DNA from: Rubellimicrobium thermophilum DSM 16684 | Lineage (GTDB): Bacteria; Pseudomonadota; Alphaproteobacteria; Rhodobacterales; Rhodobacteraceae | Direction of reading: 5' to 3' | Assembly: GCF_000442315.1 (NCBI RefSeq) | Contig: NZ_KE557324.1 | Coordinates: 95,001 to 159,000 of the forward strand | Length of the DNA: 64,000 bases | Shown: positions 1 through 13,004 of the stretch, in pieces | Layout: each line of letters starts with the position of its first letter | Numbering within the stretch: position 1 is the stretch's first letter | Program-made: the position numbers and the translations under genes | The notes under the pieces: model-generated | What the model was told of the DNA's origin: nothing | The model's input: the letters and a program-made list of their open reading frames with translations, nothing else | Databases searched by the model: none

Positions 1-200
1 GGCCCGAAGCGGATCTGTATCCAAGTCTAGTACACTAACCGCGCATTTGCGGGCTGTCCCTGTTGGGATGGCTGCGGATGCGAGTGATGTATGACTTTCC
101 GCCCAGGGCCGTGCGAGCTGGAGAGCCGCGCGGGGGGCAGGGACGGATGGGCTGGTCTTTTTGGGCTGGCGGCATCCTGTGTCTGTCTGTCTCTGGGTCG
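1..200 (+). other. 3' end of 16S-23S internal transcribed spacer
   Basis: This is the stretch directly before the 23S rRNA start, so it is the tail of the rRNA spacer. I see no tRNA cloverleaf in it; the usual tRNA-Ile and tRNA-Ala would lie further upstream, outside the window. Short reading frames here are not coding. Confidence 0.75.
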
Positions 201-3081
<2,881 letters not shown>

Positions 3082-3214
3082 GACCCAGTGACAGGCAAAC
3101 ACAGCCCTCACTGCAAAACAGGAAAACCATCCATCACTCAAACCCAACCAGGATACAGAAAAAAAACTCCGATGCACCACGCCCCAACCCACGGGGCACA
3201 CAGGGTCCTGATCC

Positions 3215-3332
3215 GGTCTGGTGGCCATAGCCTGAGCGAAACACCCGATCCCATCCCGAACTCGGCCGTTAAGCGCCCAGACGCCAATGGTACTGCGCCT
3301 CAAGACGCGGGAGAGTAGGTCACCGCCAGACC
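3215..3332 (+). rRNA. rrf: 5S ribosomal RNA
   Basis: About 118 nt. The terminal helix is formed by GGTCTGGTGG at 3215-3224 and CCGCCAGACC at 3323-3332. Between them are the typical 5S blocks CCCGATCCCATCCCGAACTC and GGGAGAGTAGGTC. It lies about 130 nt after the 23S 3' end, in normal operon order. Confidence 0.95.
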
Positions 3333-3366
3333 TGATCAGAACCCCCTCTCTCAACACACTCCACAC

Positions 3367-3443
<77 letters not shown>

Positions 3444-3490
3444 AAAATTACGCGCCTCCAAACTCTTGCGCACCGCCCGCTGGCGGTGCG

Positions 3491-3652
3491 GTGACGCTGC
3501 CGGTCGCGCTGCTGTGGGTCCTGTTCGCAGGATGGGCGGCCTGGATGGATTTCCGCATCGGCCCGATTGCCCATGCCGGGCTCGGGCTGACCTCGCTCTA
3601 TCTGCTGTGCGCGGGGGCCGCCCAGCAGCTGATCTACGGGCGGGAGGGCTGA
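3491..3652 (+). CDS. possible 53-aa small membrane protein
   Basis: A GTG-started frame of 53 codons directly after tRNA-fMet. The product has two hydrophobic stretches (about residues 3-18 and 29-44) separated by a short charged link, and ends in a basic/acidic tail. I do not recognise the family. No convincing ribosome binding site lies in front of the GTG, and the frame stays open upstream through the tRNA, so the start is a guess. It ends about 13 bp before the IS481 remnant. It could be a real small protein, the tail of a gene cut by rearrangement, or a chance frame. Confidence 0.35.
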   Translation: MTLPVALLWVLFAGWAAWMDFRIGPIAHAGLGLTSLYLLCAGAAQQLIYGREG

Positions 3653-3664
3653 ACCCGCCGCCGG

Positions 3665-4172
3665 CTGATGGGTATTCAGTTCCGGCATCTGGTGGATTGG
3701 ATTGACGATGAATCTGTCTGGCTCTGCAGACCAGGCCTTGCAGATGTATTCGCATGGCGTGCGGCCGCCGAGAGCCCCGAGCCTGTGGCGAAGTTTCAGG
3801 CAGCAATGAAACCCGCGAGGTGGGTGCGAACCCGATCGTGGGTATCGTCGTGGAAGCGTTTAACGGTGGCCTTCCTGATCGTCCGGTTCATCCGCTCGAT
3901 CCGGCCGTTGGTCCACGGATGTTTGGGTTTGGTCAGCCGGTTCTCGACCCGTTGCCTTCGCAGATCATGTCGAAGCGCATCGGCCGGGAGATGATCGTGT
4001 TCCGGTTCTCGGCTGTTCTGCGAACTGAATGCCGGTGTCGGTCAGGATCGTGTGGATTCGGGAGGGAACGGCCTCGAGCGCGCGCTCCGGAAACTGCCAG
4101 GCGGTGCGCCTGTCCGCTTTGTCGACGCGTTGGGTCAAGGCGAATCGGCTCGTTCGGTCGATGCCGAGGAAC
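3665..4172 (-). pseudogene. IS481-family transposase remnant (3' part, frameshifted)
   Basis: Read on the minus strand, the first part encodes [20 protein letters not shown], which is the catalytic-core start of IS481-type DDE transposases. Next come [13 protein letters not shown] (second Asp) and, in another frame, LTKPKHPWTNG followed by RIERMNRT (the Glu). The end is EPDRFIVNPIHQMPELNT in a third frame. At least two frameshifts and one internal stop separate these blocks, so it is dead. The N-terminal helix-turn-helix half is missing and is replaced at about 4170 by IS3-family sequence. The family's usual stop after the final LNT is also altered. Confidence 0.8.
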
Positions 4173-4925
4173 AGGGTCTCGTTCAGCAGCTCGTCACGCA
4201 TCCGGCCGTTGAAGGCTTCGCAGTTCCCATTCTGCATGGGCTTGCCGGGCGCGATGTAATGCCATTTCACCTTCATCTTCTCCGCCCATTCCAGGATCGC
4301 GTTCGAGGTGAACTCGGTGCCGTTGTCGGAGACGATCACTCCAGGCTTTGCCCGCCGTTCGATCAAGGCTGTGAGTTCCCGGGCAACCCGTCGGCCTGAA
4401 ATCGAGGTGTCGACCACGGCTGCCAAGCTCTTCTTGGTGACATCGTCGATCCCGTTCAGGGTGAGGGCGGAGCCGCCACCGGTTCAAGGCCCGCCCGAAC
4501 GAAGCGGCGACCATCGGCAAACCGATCCTGGACGAACCGAAGGTCCGCGCAGCGAAATCGACCGACCAGCGGGCGTTCGCCATGGCTTCCGTCCTCAGCG
4601 GCGCCCGCGTGCCCGTGGACCGTTTGCAGCCGCGCCGGCGATGGACGGACAGCCCTTCCTCGCGATAGAGGCGCTGGGTCTTCTTCCGGTTCAGGCCATG
4701 GCCTTCGCCGCGCAGCAGCACGTGCAGGCGTCGATAGCCGAAACGGCGTTGCTCGGCTGCCCGTTGGCGCAACCGCTCACGCAAGCCCTCATCGCGTGGC
4801 CGTCGTGATCGGTAGCGGACCATCTTGCGGTCCGCTCGAATGACCTGGCACGCCCGCCGCTCGCTCATCTCGTCGGTCGCAGTGAGATGGGCGACTGCTT
4901 CACGCCTTCCGGCGGGCGTCACCAC
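4169..4925 (-). pseudogene. IS3-family (IS407-like) transposase OrfB, frameshifted and truncated
   Basis: OrfB of an IS3-family element. The N-terminal HTH_21-like part is read from about 4925. The catalytic core follows: SVDF (first Asp), [16 protein letters not shown] (second Asp), [13 protein letters not shown] and [15 protein letters not shown] (Glu). The core is split: the frame is lost after SVDF and regained at about 4455, where [16 protein letters not shown] reads through, and an in-frame stop lies between. The C-terminal segment that should follow LLNETLF (the RPHSSLGG region) is missing. At about 4170 the frame passes directly into an IS481-family transposase. OrfB overlaps orfA by a few bases, which fits the programmed frameshift of the family. 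Confidence 0.82.
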
Positions 4926-5185
4926 TTTTTTGAGAGCAGGTCCTTCAAGGCTGTGTTGTCGAGCATCGCCTCGGCGAGCAGGCGCTTCAGCTTGGCGTTC
5001 TCGTCCTCAAGCGCCTTCAGACGCTTCGCCTCCGACACATCCATGCCGCCGAACTTCGCCTTCCAGGCGTAGAACATGGAACTGCTGATCTCGTGCTTCC
5101 GGCAGACATCAGCCGTTGAAACGCCCGCCTCCTGCTCACGCAGCACGGCGATGATCTGCTCTTCGCCGAACCTCGATCGCTTCAT
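4919..5185 (-). CDS. IS3-family transposase OrfA
   Basis: An 88-aa protein with an N-terminal helix-turn-helix (about residues 5-45, with VCRKHEISSSMFYAWKAKFGG) and a leucine-zipper coiled coil (about 55-80). It ends in LLSKKW at the slippage region before OrfB. Length and sequence are typical of IS407-group OrfA, the DNA-binding and dimerisation half of the transposase. OrfA itself is intact, but OrfB is broken, so this copy should not transpose unless complemented. Confidence 0.9.
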   Translation of the reverse strand: MKRSRFGEEQIIAVLREQEAGVSTADVCRKHEISSSMFYAWKAKFGGMDVSEAKRLKALEDENAKLKRLLAEAMLDNTALKDLLSKKW

Positions 5186-5436
5186 GGTCCGGTCCTTCCT
5201 TCGGTCCGGACTCTAGCCTCATCTGGACGACGTCGCAGGGGTCACAGCACCAGGCAGAGATCAGCTTGCGCCGGCCTTCTCGGGGACAGGTCGCAGCGGC
5301 CGCCGGCTGCGCATCATCCCCTGTGACGTGTCAGGTGCCGTCCCGGCCTTGTCGAGGGGCCAGCGGGTTTCCGACGTCCGGGCCGGCGGGACCCTTTGGC
5401 GCATCCGGGATGCGGGCGGCCTGCGGAAACATCCCC

Positions 5437-6351
5437 CTACAAGGCCGGACCCTCGCGCCTGCGGGCCACCTCGCGGCAGATCTGCACCAGGAGCTCGAGC
5501 CGTGACGCTTCGGGGCCGGCCTGCCGGCGCGTGATCCCCACTGCACCCGACAGAAAGCGCATGCCTGTCGGCAGTTCGACCAGCACGCTCCGCTCCAGTT
5601 CCTCGGCCACTACCCCGCGGGAGATGAACCAGACCGCATCCGATCCGGCGAGGATTCCGCGGCCGACCGCCAGGGCCACGGTTTCGAAGGCCGGGCGCAG
5701 GGTGGCCAGACCCAGGCTGGCCAGATAGTCGTCCACAGCCCGACGGATCAGCGCCCCTTCGGGCGGCAGGATCACGGGAACTGCGGCCAGCACTGTCGGA
5801 ATGGGCACATCGATCAGGGGGTGCTCGCTGCGCGCGACCAGAACGATGTCTTCCTCATACAGATGTTCGAAGGTCAGGCCGGCCATCTCGGCCGGCACCG
5901 GCATGCGGCCGATCATCAGATCGATGCGGCCTTCATGCAGAAGGCCCAGCAGATGGGAATGCGGTCCGGTTTCGATCTTCAGAACCGTTTCGGGGGCGAC
6001 CTCGCGAAAGCGCAGCGCCACGCGGGGAAACAGCCGCGTCGCCGCGGTCGGCAGGATGCCCACCCGGATGGCCCCGCCCCCGGCCCCCGGTCGCAGGGCT
6101 GCCGCCCCTGCCTCCAAGGCCTGGAGGCCCAGGCTTGCCTGACGCCGGAAGGTAACACCGGCTTCGGTCAGGATCAGGCGACGCTTCTCGCGCCGGAAGA
6201 GGGGCGCGCCCAGGAGATCCTCCAGTTCGGCCAGAGTGCGCGAGAGGGCGGGCTGGGTGATGCCCTGCCGACGCGCCACGCCCGACAGGCTGCCTTCGGC
6301 GGCGATGTCCAGGAAGGCCCGGATATGGCGCAGCTTGATCGCCGGATGCAT
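5437..6351 (-). CDS. LysR-family regulator of the pca operon (PcaQ/GbpR-like)
   Basis: 304 aa, the normal LysR length. An N-terminal winged helix-turn-helix (about residues 5-65: FLDIAAEGSLSGVARRQGITQPALSRTL) is followed by a periplasmic-binding-protein-like effector domain (about 93-300). It is divergent from pcaD with an 83-bp gap, the usual place for an activator of protocatechuate genes that senses an intermediate such as beta-carboxy-cis,cis-muconate or beta-ketoadipate. It resembles the PcaQ/GbpR branch. I did not find a clean match to the published PcaQ box in the gap, so the effector and the name remain inferred from position. Confidence 0.85.
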   Translation of the reverse strand: MHPAIKLRHIRAFLDIAAEGSLSGVARRQGITQPALSRTLAELEDLLGAPLFRREKRRLILTEAGVTFRRQASLGLQALEAGAAALRPGAGGGAIRVGILPTAATRLFPRVALRFREVAPETVLKIETGPHSHLLGLLHEGRIDLMIGRMPVPAEMAGLTFEHLYEEDIVLVARSEHPLIDVPIPTVLAAVPVILPPEGALIRRAVDDYLASLGLATLRPAFETVALAVGRGILAGSDAVWFISRGVVAEELERSVLVELPTGMRFLSGAVGITRRQAGPEASRLELLVQICREVARRREGPAL

Positions 6352-6434
6352 GATCAGACAGTCATGGATTATGATCGCTTTTGCATTACCACAACAGTTT
6401 CTTTGTCAATATGTTATGGAAAGGAGGACAAGGA
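6352..6434. promoter_or_regulatory. divergent control region between LysR gene and pcaD
   Basis: This 83-bp gap is clearly more AT-rich than its surroundings and must hold both promoters and the LysR site. A strong ribosome binding site, AAGGAGGA at 6421-6428, precedes the pcaD ATG at 6435. I cannot place the operator or the -10/-35 boxes with certainty. Confidence 0.5.
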
Positions 6435-7212
6435 ATGCAAGCTTTGCCCCGCCCCTTCGGCGCGCTGCATGTCCGGGTCGATGGGCCCGAAGATGCCCCT
6501 GCCGTGGTCCTTGCCAATTCGCTGGGCACCGATCTGCGGCTCTGGGATCGCGTGTTGCCCCTGCTGCCCCGGAATCTGCGCCTCATCCGCTATGACAAGC
6601 GCGGCCACGGTCTGTCCGCCTGCAGCGGCGGCACGACGATCACGGATCATGCCGAGGACGCGATCGCTGTCATCGAGCAGATGGCGCGCGGGCCGGTCGT
6701 CTTCGTCGGCCTGTCGATCGGCGGGCTGATCGCACAGACCGTGGCCGCGCAGCGCCCCGATCTGCTGCGCGCGCTGGTGCTGTCGAACACCGCTGCGCGG
6801 CTGGGCACGGCCGAGACCTGGCAGGCACGGATCGACGCCATCAGGGCCGGGGGGCTGGACGCCATCGCCGATGCCGTGATGGAGCGCTGGTTCACCCCTG
6901 CCTTCCGCGCCTCGGCCGAATGCGCGCTCTGGCGCGCGATGCTGACGCGCACGCCGGTGCAGGGTTACGTCGCCGCCTGCATGGCCCTGGCGCATGCCGA
7001 TCAGCGTGCGGCAAGCGCGCGGCTGACCCTGCCCACGCTGGTCCTTGCGGGATCCGAGGACGGCTCCACACCCCCGGCCGTGGTGCAGGAGACGGCCGCC
7101 CTCATCACCGGTGCGGTCTATCACGAAATCCCCAGCACCGGACATCTGCCGCCGGTGGAAGCGCCGGCTGCATGGGCTGCCCTGGTGTCCCCCTTCCTCG
7201 AGGCTCATGCGT

Positions 7213-7220
<8 letters not shown>
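6435..7220 (+). CDS. pcaD: 3-oxoadipate enol-lactonase
   Basis: 261 aa, an alpha/beta hydrolase that hydrolyses beta-ketoadipate enol-lactone to beta-ketoadipate in the cytoplasm. The nucleophile elbow is GLSIG, the acid is in GSEDGSTPP and the histidine is in GHLPPVE near the C terminus, so the triad is complete. The early VLANSLGTDLRLWD and YDKRGHGLS blocks are typical of PcaD. The start at 6435 is chosen because AAGGAGGA lies just upstream; an in-frame ATG at 6381 would add an unlikely hydrophobic leader. First gene of the pca operon; its stop overlaps the start of pcaC. Confidence 0.93.
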
Positions 7221-8318
<1,098 letters not shown>

Positions 8319-8320
8319 CG

Positions 8321-8932
8321 ATGCCGCAGCCGCTGAACTATCTCAAGGAATCGCCGTCGCAGACCGCCGGACCTTACGTCCATATCGGGCTGGCGCCGGG
8401 GGCGGCGGGCTTTGCCATCTTCCGCCAGGAACTGGGGCGGGAAATCGCCGCCCCCGATGTCCCCGGAGAGCGCATCCGCGTCGAAGGCATCGTGTTCGAC
8501 GGCACCGGCTCCCCGGTGACGGATGTGCTGATCGAGGTCTGGCAGGCCGATGCGGCCGGCATCTATCCCCATCCCGAGGATCCGCGCCATGCGGACTGCG
8601 CGAAGGGCTTCCGCGGCTGGGGACGCATCGTCCCGGATTTCGAGACCGGGCTCTGGGCCTTCGAGACGATCAAGCCGGGTGCCGTGCCAGGGCGGAGCGG
8701 CCGGATGATGGCGCCGCACATCTCCTTCTGGCTGGTGGCGCGGGGCATCAATATCGGGCTTTCCACCCGGATGTATTTCGAGGACGAGGACAATGCCGCC
8801 GATCCGGTGCTGAACCTGATCGAACAGCCCCCCCGGCGCGAGACGCTCATCGCGCGCCGCACGGGCCCGGGCCGCTACCGCTTCGACATCCGCCTTCAGG
8901 GCGAGGACGAAACCGTGTTCCTGGATGTCTGA
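8321..8932 (+). CDS. pcaG: protocatechuate 3,4-dioxygenase alpha subunit
   Basis: 203 aa, the non-catalytic partner of PcaH. It has the same intradiol beta-sandwich but lacks the iron ligands (PGAVPG replaces the Tyr loop, and APHISFWL replaces the His-X-His). It opens with the typical LKESPSQTAGPYVHIG. It starts 2 bp after the pcaH stop, with the GGAGG of the pcaH end serving as ribosome binding site. Confidence 0.95.
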   Translation: MPQPLNYLKESPSQTAGPYVHIGLAPGAAGFAIFRQELGREIAAPDVPGERIRVEGIVFDGTGSPVTDVLIEVWQADAAGIYPHPEDPRHADCAKGFRGWGRIVPDFETGLWAFETIKPGAVPGRSGRMMAPHISFWLVARGINIGLSTRMYFEDEDNAADPVLNLIEQPPRRETLIARRTGPGRYRFDIRLQGEDETVFLDV

Positions 8933-8934
8933 CC

Positions 8935-9774
8935 ATGGCCGAGCCCTGCATCATCTGCGTCGCGATCACCGGATCCCTGCCGACCAAGGAGAACAACCCG
9001 GCCGTCCCGATCACCATCTCCGAACAGGTGGAAAGCACGCATGAGGCCTTCGAGGCGGGTGCCGCCATCGTCCATTGCCACGTGCGCGATGACGAAGGCC
9101 GCCCGACCAGCGACCCCGAACGCTTCGCCCGGCTGATGGAGGGGCTGCGCCGCCATTGCCCCGGCATGATCATCCAGCTCTCGACCGGGGGCCGGTCTGG
9201 TGCCGGGCGGGAACGCGGCGGGATGCTGCCTCTCGCCCCCGACATGGCCTCGCTGGCCGTGGGCTCGAACAATTTCCCCACCCGCGTCTACGAGAACCCG
9301 CCCGATCTGGTGGACTGGCTGGCGGCCGAAATGCTGCGCTACGGCGTCAAGCCCGAGATCGAGGCCTTCGATCTCAGCCATATCTTCAAGGCAAAGGAGA
9401 TGTGGGACCGGGGTCAGATCGCCGGCCGGCCCTATGTGCAGTTCGTGATGGGCGTGAAGAACGCCATGCCCGCCGACCGCGATGTCTTCGACTATTACAT
9501 CCACACGGTGAAACGCCTTTTCGGCGAGGACACCCCGTGGTGCGCGGCCGGGATCGGGCCGAACCAGATCGTGCTCAACGAATGGGCGGTGGCGGCGGGG
9601 GGGCATGCGCGGACCGGGCTTGAGGACAATGTGCGGCTCGACCGCGAGCGGCTCGCGCCGTCGAACGCGGCGCTGGTGCGGCGGGTGGTGGAGATCTGCG
9701 ACCGTTACGAGCGGCCGGTGGCAACCTGGCAGCAGGCGCGCGCCATCCTCGGCCTGAAGCAACCCGCCTGCTGA
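8935..9774 (+). CDS. beta-keto acid cleavage enzyme (BKACE, DUF849), probably acting on beta-ketoadipate
   Basis: 279 aa, a TIM-barrel zinc enzyme of the 3-keto-5-aminohexanoate cleavage family. The metal motif HCHVRD (about residues 43-48) and the phosphate/CoA region LSTGGRSGAGRERGG are present. Family members condense a beta-keto acid with acetyl-CoA to give acetoacetate and a new acyl-CoA. It sits inside the pca operon, 2 bp after pcaG and 7 bp before pcaB, and no CoA-transferase (pcaIJ) or thiolase (pcaF) is in the operon. I infer it turns beta-ketoadipate plus acetyl-CoA into succinyl-CoA plus acetoacetate. The family call is firm; the substrate is inferred from context. Confidence 0.85.
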   Translation: MAEPCIICVAITGSLPTKENNPAVPITISEQVESTHEAFEAGAAIVHCHVRDDEGRPTSDPERFARLMEGLRRHCPGMIIQLSTGGRSGAGRERGGMLPLAPDMASLAVGSNNFPTRVYENPPDLVDWLAAEMLRYGVKPEIEAFDLSHIFKAKEMWDRGQIAGRPYVQFVMGVKNAMPADRDVFDYYIHTVKRLFGEDTPWCAAGIGPNQIVLNEWAVAAGGHARTGLEDNVRLDRERLAPSNAALVRRVVEICDRYERPVATWQQARAILGLKQPAC

Positions 9775-9781
9775 GCTGCCG

Positions 9782-11114
9782 ATGCCCGCCCATCCCGCCG
9801 ACAGCGCCATCTACCGCGAGCTTCTGGGCGATGCGGAGGTGGCGCGGCTCTTTTTCCGACGGCGCCGAGATCGCCGCCATGCTGCGGGTCGAAGAGGCCC
9901 TGGCAAGGGTGCAGGGGGCGCTCGGTCTGATCCCGGCCGAGGCCGCCGCCGCGATCGAACGGGCGGCGCGGGAGGTGGCGATCGACCCCGCGGCGCTTGC
10001 GGCCGAAACGGCCCGTCATGGTGTGCCGGTGCCGGGGCTGCTGGCCGCCTTCCGCGCTGCCGCGCACGCGCCCGAGGCGATGCAGTATCTGCACTGGGGC
10101 GCCACCAGCCAGGATATCATGGACACCGCGCTCGCGTTGCGCCTGCGTGAGGTCCTGGATCTCTGGCAGGCCCGCCTCGACGGGCTGGTGGAACGGCTCG
10201 GGGCGCTGGCTGCGGCCCATGCCGATCTGCCGATGGCGGCGCGCACCTATGGGCAGGCGGCGACGCCGACGAGCTTCGGCGCGGTGGTGGCCGGCTGGGG
10301 CTGGCCGCTTCTCGACTGGCGAGACGGGCTCGCGCCCCTACGGGGAGAGGTGCTCCGGGTCTCGCTTTCCGGGGCGGCAGGGACGCTTTCTGCCATGGAC
10401 ACACGCGGGCCAGCGGTGCGCACGGCGCTGGCACGCGAGCTCGGCCTGGCCGATCCCGGTCGCGACTGGCACGCGGACCGCTCCGGGATGGCACGCCTGG
10501 CCGCCTTTGCCGCGGGGCTTGCGGGAAGCCTCGGCAAGATGGGCGAGGATCTGATCCTGCTTGCGCAGTCCGGTCTGGCGGAAGTGTCCTTGGGAGGGGG
10601 CGGCGGGTCCTCGACCATGCCGCAGAAGCAGAACCCGGTCGCGCCCTCGGCGTTGGTTGCCCTGGCGCGCCACGTGATCGGGCTTGCCGGCACGCTTCAC
10701 GGCGCGGGCCTGCACCGGCAGCAGCGCGACGGCGCGGCCTGGTTCACCGAATGGCTGACCTTGCCGCAGATGTGCATCGCGACGGGCCGGATGCTGTTGC
10801 TGTCGCAGGAGATCCTCTCCGGCCTTGCCCCCGATCCGGCGGCGATGGCGCGCAGTCTGGAGGCGGATGGCGGTCTGGTCCATGCCGAGGCCCTGACCTT
10901 TGTGCTTGCCGAACGGATGCCGCGGCCCGAGGCGCAGGCCGCGGTCGCGGCGCTCTGCCGCGAGGTGCGCAAGACCGGCCTCCCTCTTCTGCGGCTCCTG
11001 GAGCAGCATTTCCCCGGAACCGACTGGGACGCGCATGCCCGGGCCAGGGGACTTGGCCAGGCGCCAGCCGAAGCCCGCGCCTTTGCCGCGCGCGCAGGCC
11101 GGAGCCGGCCCTGA
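9782..11114 (+). pseudogene. pcaB: 3-carboxy-cis,cis-muconate cycloisomerase, one apparent frameshift
   Basis: About 443 aa once corrected. It closes the ring of beta-carboxy-muconate to gamma-carboxymuconolactone, the step after PcaHG. It belongs to the fumarase/aspartase superfamily: the signature SSTMPQKQNPV (about 10610-10642) and the QYLHWGATSQDIMDT block are intact. The N terminus reads from ATG 9782 up to VARLF, then the frame is lost at a run of five T at 9851-9855 and continues as SDGAEIAAMLRVEEALARVQ. Removing one T joins the two parts exactly as in other PcaB proteins. A sequencing indel is the likeliest reason; a true early frameshift would kill the pathway. Confidence 0.88.
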
Positions 11115-11125
11115 ACCGGGTCCCC

Positions 11126-13004
11126 CTAAAGGCGCGGCATGCCGGCGGGCCGGGTGCTGCGCTTCTGGGCGGCGATGCGGAAGGGCGCGTTTGCGGCTCC
11201 GTAACCCTGATAGTTGCCCTGACGCTGGACGATCTCGATGAAGAAGCCGCCCGGGCGGGATTCGGAATAGAGCTGGAAGAACTGGCCGCCGGCGTCTTCG
11301 TCATAGAGCACATTGGCCGCCTGCATCCGGGCCACCAGCGCCGGGGCCAGACCAAAGCGCGCAGCCACGTCGTCATAATAGTTCGCGCCGATCCGAAGCG
11401 CCGGGAAACCACGTTCTGCCAAGGCCTTCGCCGTGGCAAAGATATCGGCCGTGGCAAAGGCGAGATGCTGGACCGCCGCGCCGAATGTATCCTCGACAAA
11501 ACGCCCGGCCAAGGTGCGCCGGGCTTCCGATCCGTTCAGCGTCACCCGCAGCCCGCCCGATTGCACCGCCTGACTGCGCACGAGCCCGTCGGGATCGGCC
11601 ACATCGACCATCGGCGCCTTCCGCCCCCCGAAGATCGAGGTATAGAACAGGGCCCAGCTGAGCATTTCGTCATAGGGCATGGTCTGGCCCAGGTGATCCA
11701 CGGCGATCAGACCGACCCCCGCCTGCGCCGGCTCGGCGCGGAAATCGACATCCCAGATGCGGGCCGGATCGGTATTGCAATCCAGCAGGCGGATCAGGCT
11801 GCCGCCGACGCCGCGGATCGCCGGGATCGACAGTTCGCCCTTGCGGATCGGCTGGTCATGATTCTGTGCCAGCAGCGCCAGCGCCCGCGCATGGGCGGCC
11901 CGGGCATCGGGCACGGGCCAGCGCCACCTCTGCGACGGTGGTGCCATGGGCGGCATAGGAACGGCGTGCAAACCCCTCCTGATCGGTGTTGACCAGGATA
12001 TTCACGCCGCCCTGACGCCACAGCGCGACGGGCTTGGACACATGCGCCCCCGCGCGGGCAAAGCCGGCCGCCTGCAGAAAGGCCTCGAGAGCGGAGGCCT
12101 CCTGCGGCGAGGTGGCGAATTCCACGAATTCGACATGGCTGACCGGCGCCGGCGGCGGAAAGGGGGGCAGATTCACGGCCAGCGTGGGTTCCTGCCGGCG
12201 GGCGCGATCCAGGGCCGCGATCAGGCTGCGCCGGCCGTCCAGCGCCACCAGGCGCGGCAGGCCCGCCCGGAACTGGTCGTTGAAGATCTCGAGGCTCAGC
12301 GGCCCGGCATAACCCGTGGCCAGAACCGCACGCAGGAACGCCGTCACGTCGAGGTCGCCCTCGCCCGGCATGTTGCGGAAATGCCGCGACCAGTAGAGCG
12401 GATCCATCTCGATCGCCGGCGCATCGGCGAGCTGGACGAAGAAGATGCGGTCGCCGGGAATGCGGCGGATCGTGTCCGGGTCGATCCGGCGGGCCAGGGT
12501 GTGAAAGCTGTCGAGGATCAGTCCGACATTCGGGTGGTCGGCGCGGCGCACCACCTCCCATGCGTCGCGATGGTCGTTCACGTGGCGCCCCCAGGCCAGC
12601 GCCTCGAACCCCACCCGGACCCCGTGGCTGCGGGCCAGTTCGCCAAGCTCGGCGAAATCCGCGGCCATCCGGTCGATTCCGCCCATCGCCGCCGGGTGGA
12701 CCGAGGAGCAGACCAGCATCAGATCGGTGCCGAGCTGGTTCATCAGATCGAACTTGCGCGCCGCCCGGGCAAAGGCGCGAGAGCGGTGCGGCTCGGGCAG
12801 GCCCTCGAAATCGCGGAAGGGCTGGAACAGGGTGATCTCCAGCCCCGCATCACGGACCATCCGGCCGACTTCCTCGGGGCGGAAGTCCGAAGCGATGAAA
12901 TCCTGCTCGAAGATCTCGATCCCGTCGAAGCCGGCGGCCGCGATGGCTTCCAGCTTCTCGGCGAAGGTGCCGGAGATCGACACCGTCGCGATCGACGTCT
13001 TCAT
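11126..13004 (-). pseudogene. quiC: bifunctional 3-dehydroshikimate dehydratase / HPPD-like fusion (QuiC/QsuB type), one apparent frameshift
   Basis: About 625 aa when corrected. The N-terminal domain (about 1-285) is an AP-endonuclease-like TIM barrel of 3-dehydroshikimate dehydratases (GFDGIEIFEQDF, LILDSFHTL, SLEIFNDQF). The C-terminal half (about 290-625) is a vicinal-oxygen-chelate, HPPD-like region with the metal triad His (AVDHLGQ), His (VQHLAFAT) and Glu (FIEIVQR). The dehydratase makes protocatechuate from 3-dehydroshikimate. The frame breaks at GGG 11915-11917 (ALA then VPDARAAHA); removing one base rejoins the halves. Its start overlaps the stop of the aroE-like gene by 4 bp. The product feeds the pca operon next door. 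Confidence 0.88.

Larger units (their letters stand above)
3665..5244 (-). mobile_element. composite IS scar: IS481 fragment fused to truncated IS3-family element
   Basis: The outer left end of the IS3 element (upstream of orfA) is inferred at 5244: on the minus strand the sequence begins TGACCCCTGCGACG, and IS3-family termini start with TG. Its other end is lost at the junction with IS481 at about 4170. I could not identify the IS481 outer repeat near 3665 or any target-site duplication. The structure fits insertion of one IS into or beside another, followed by deletion. Confidence 0.7.
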
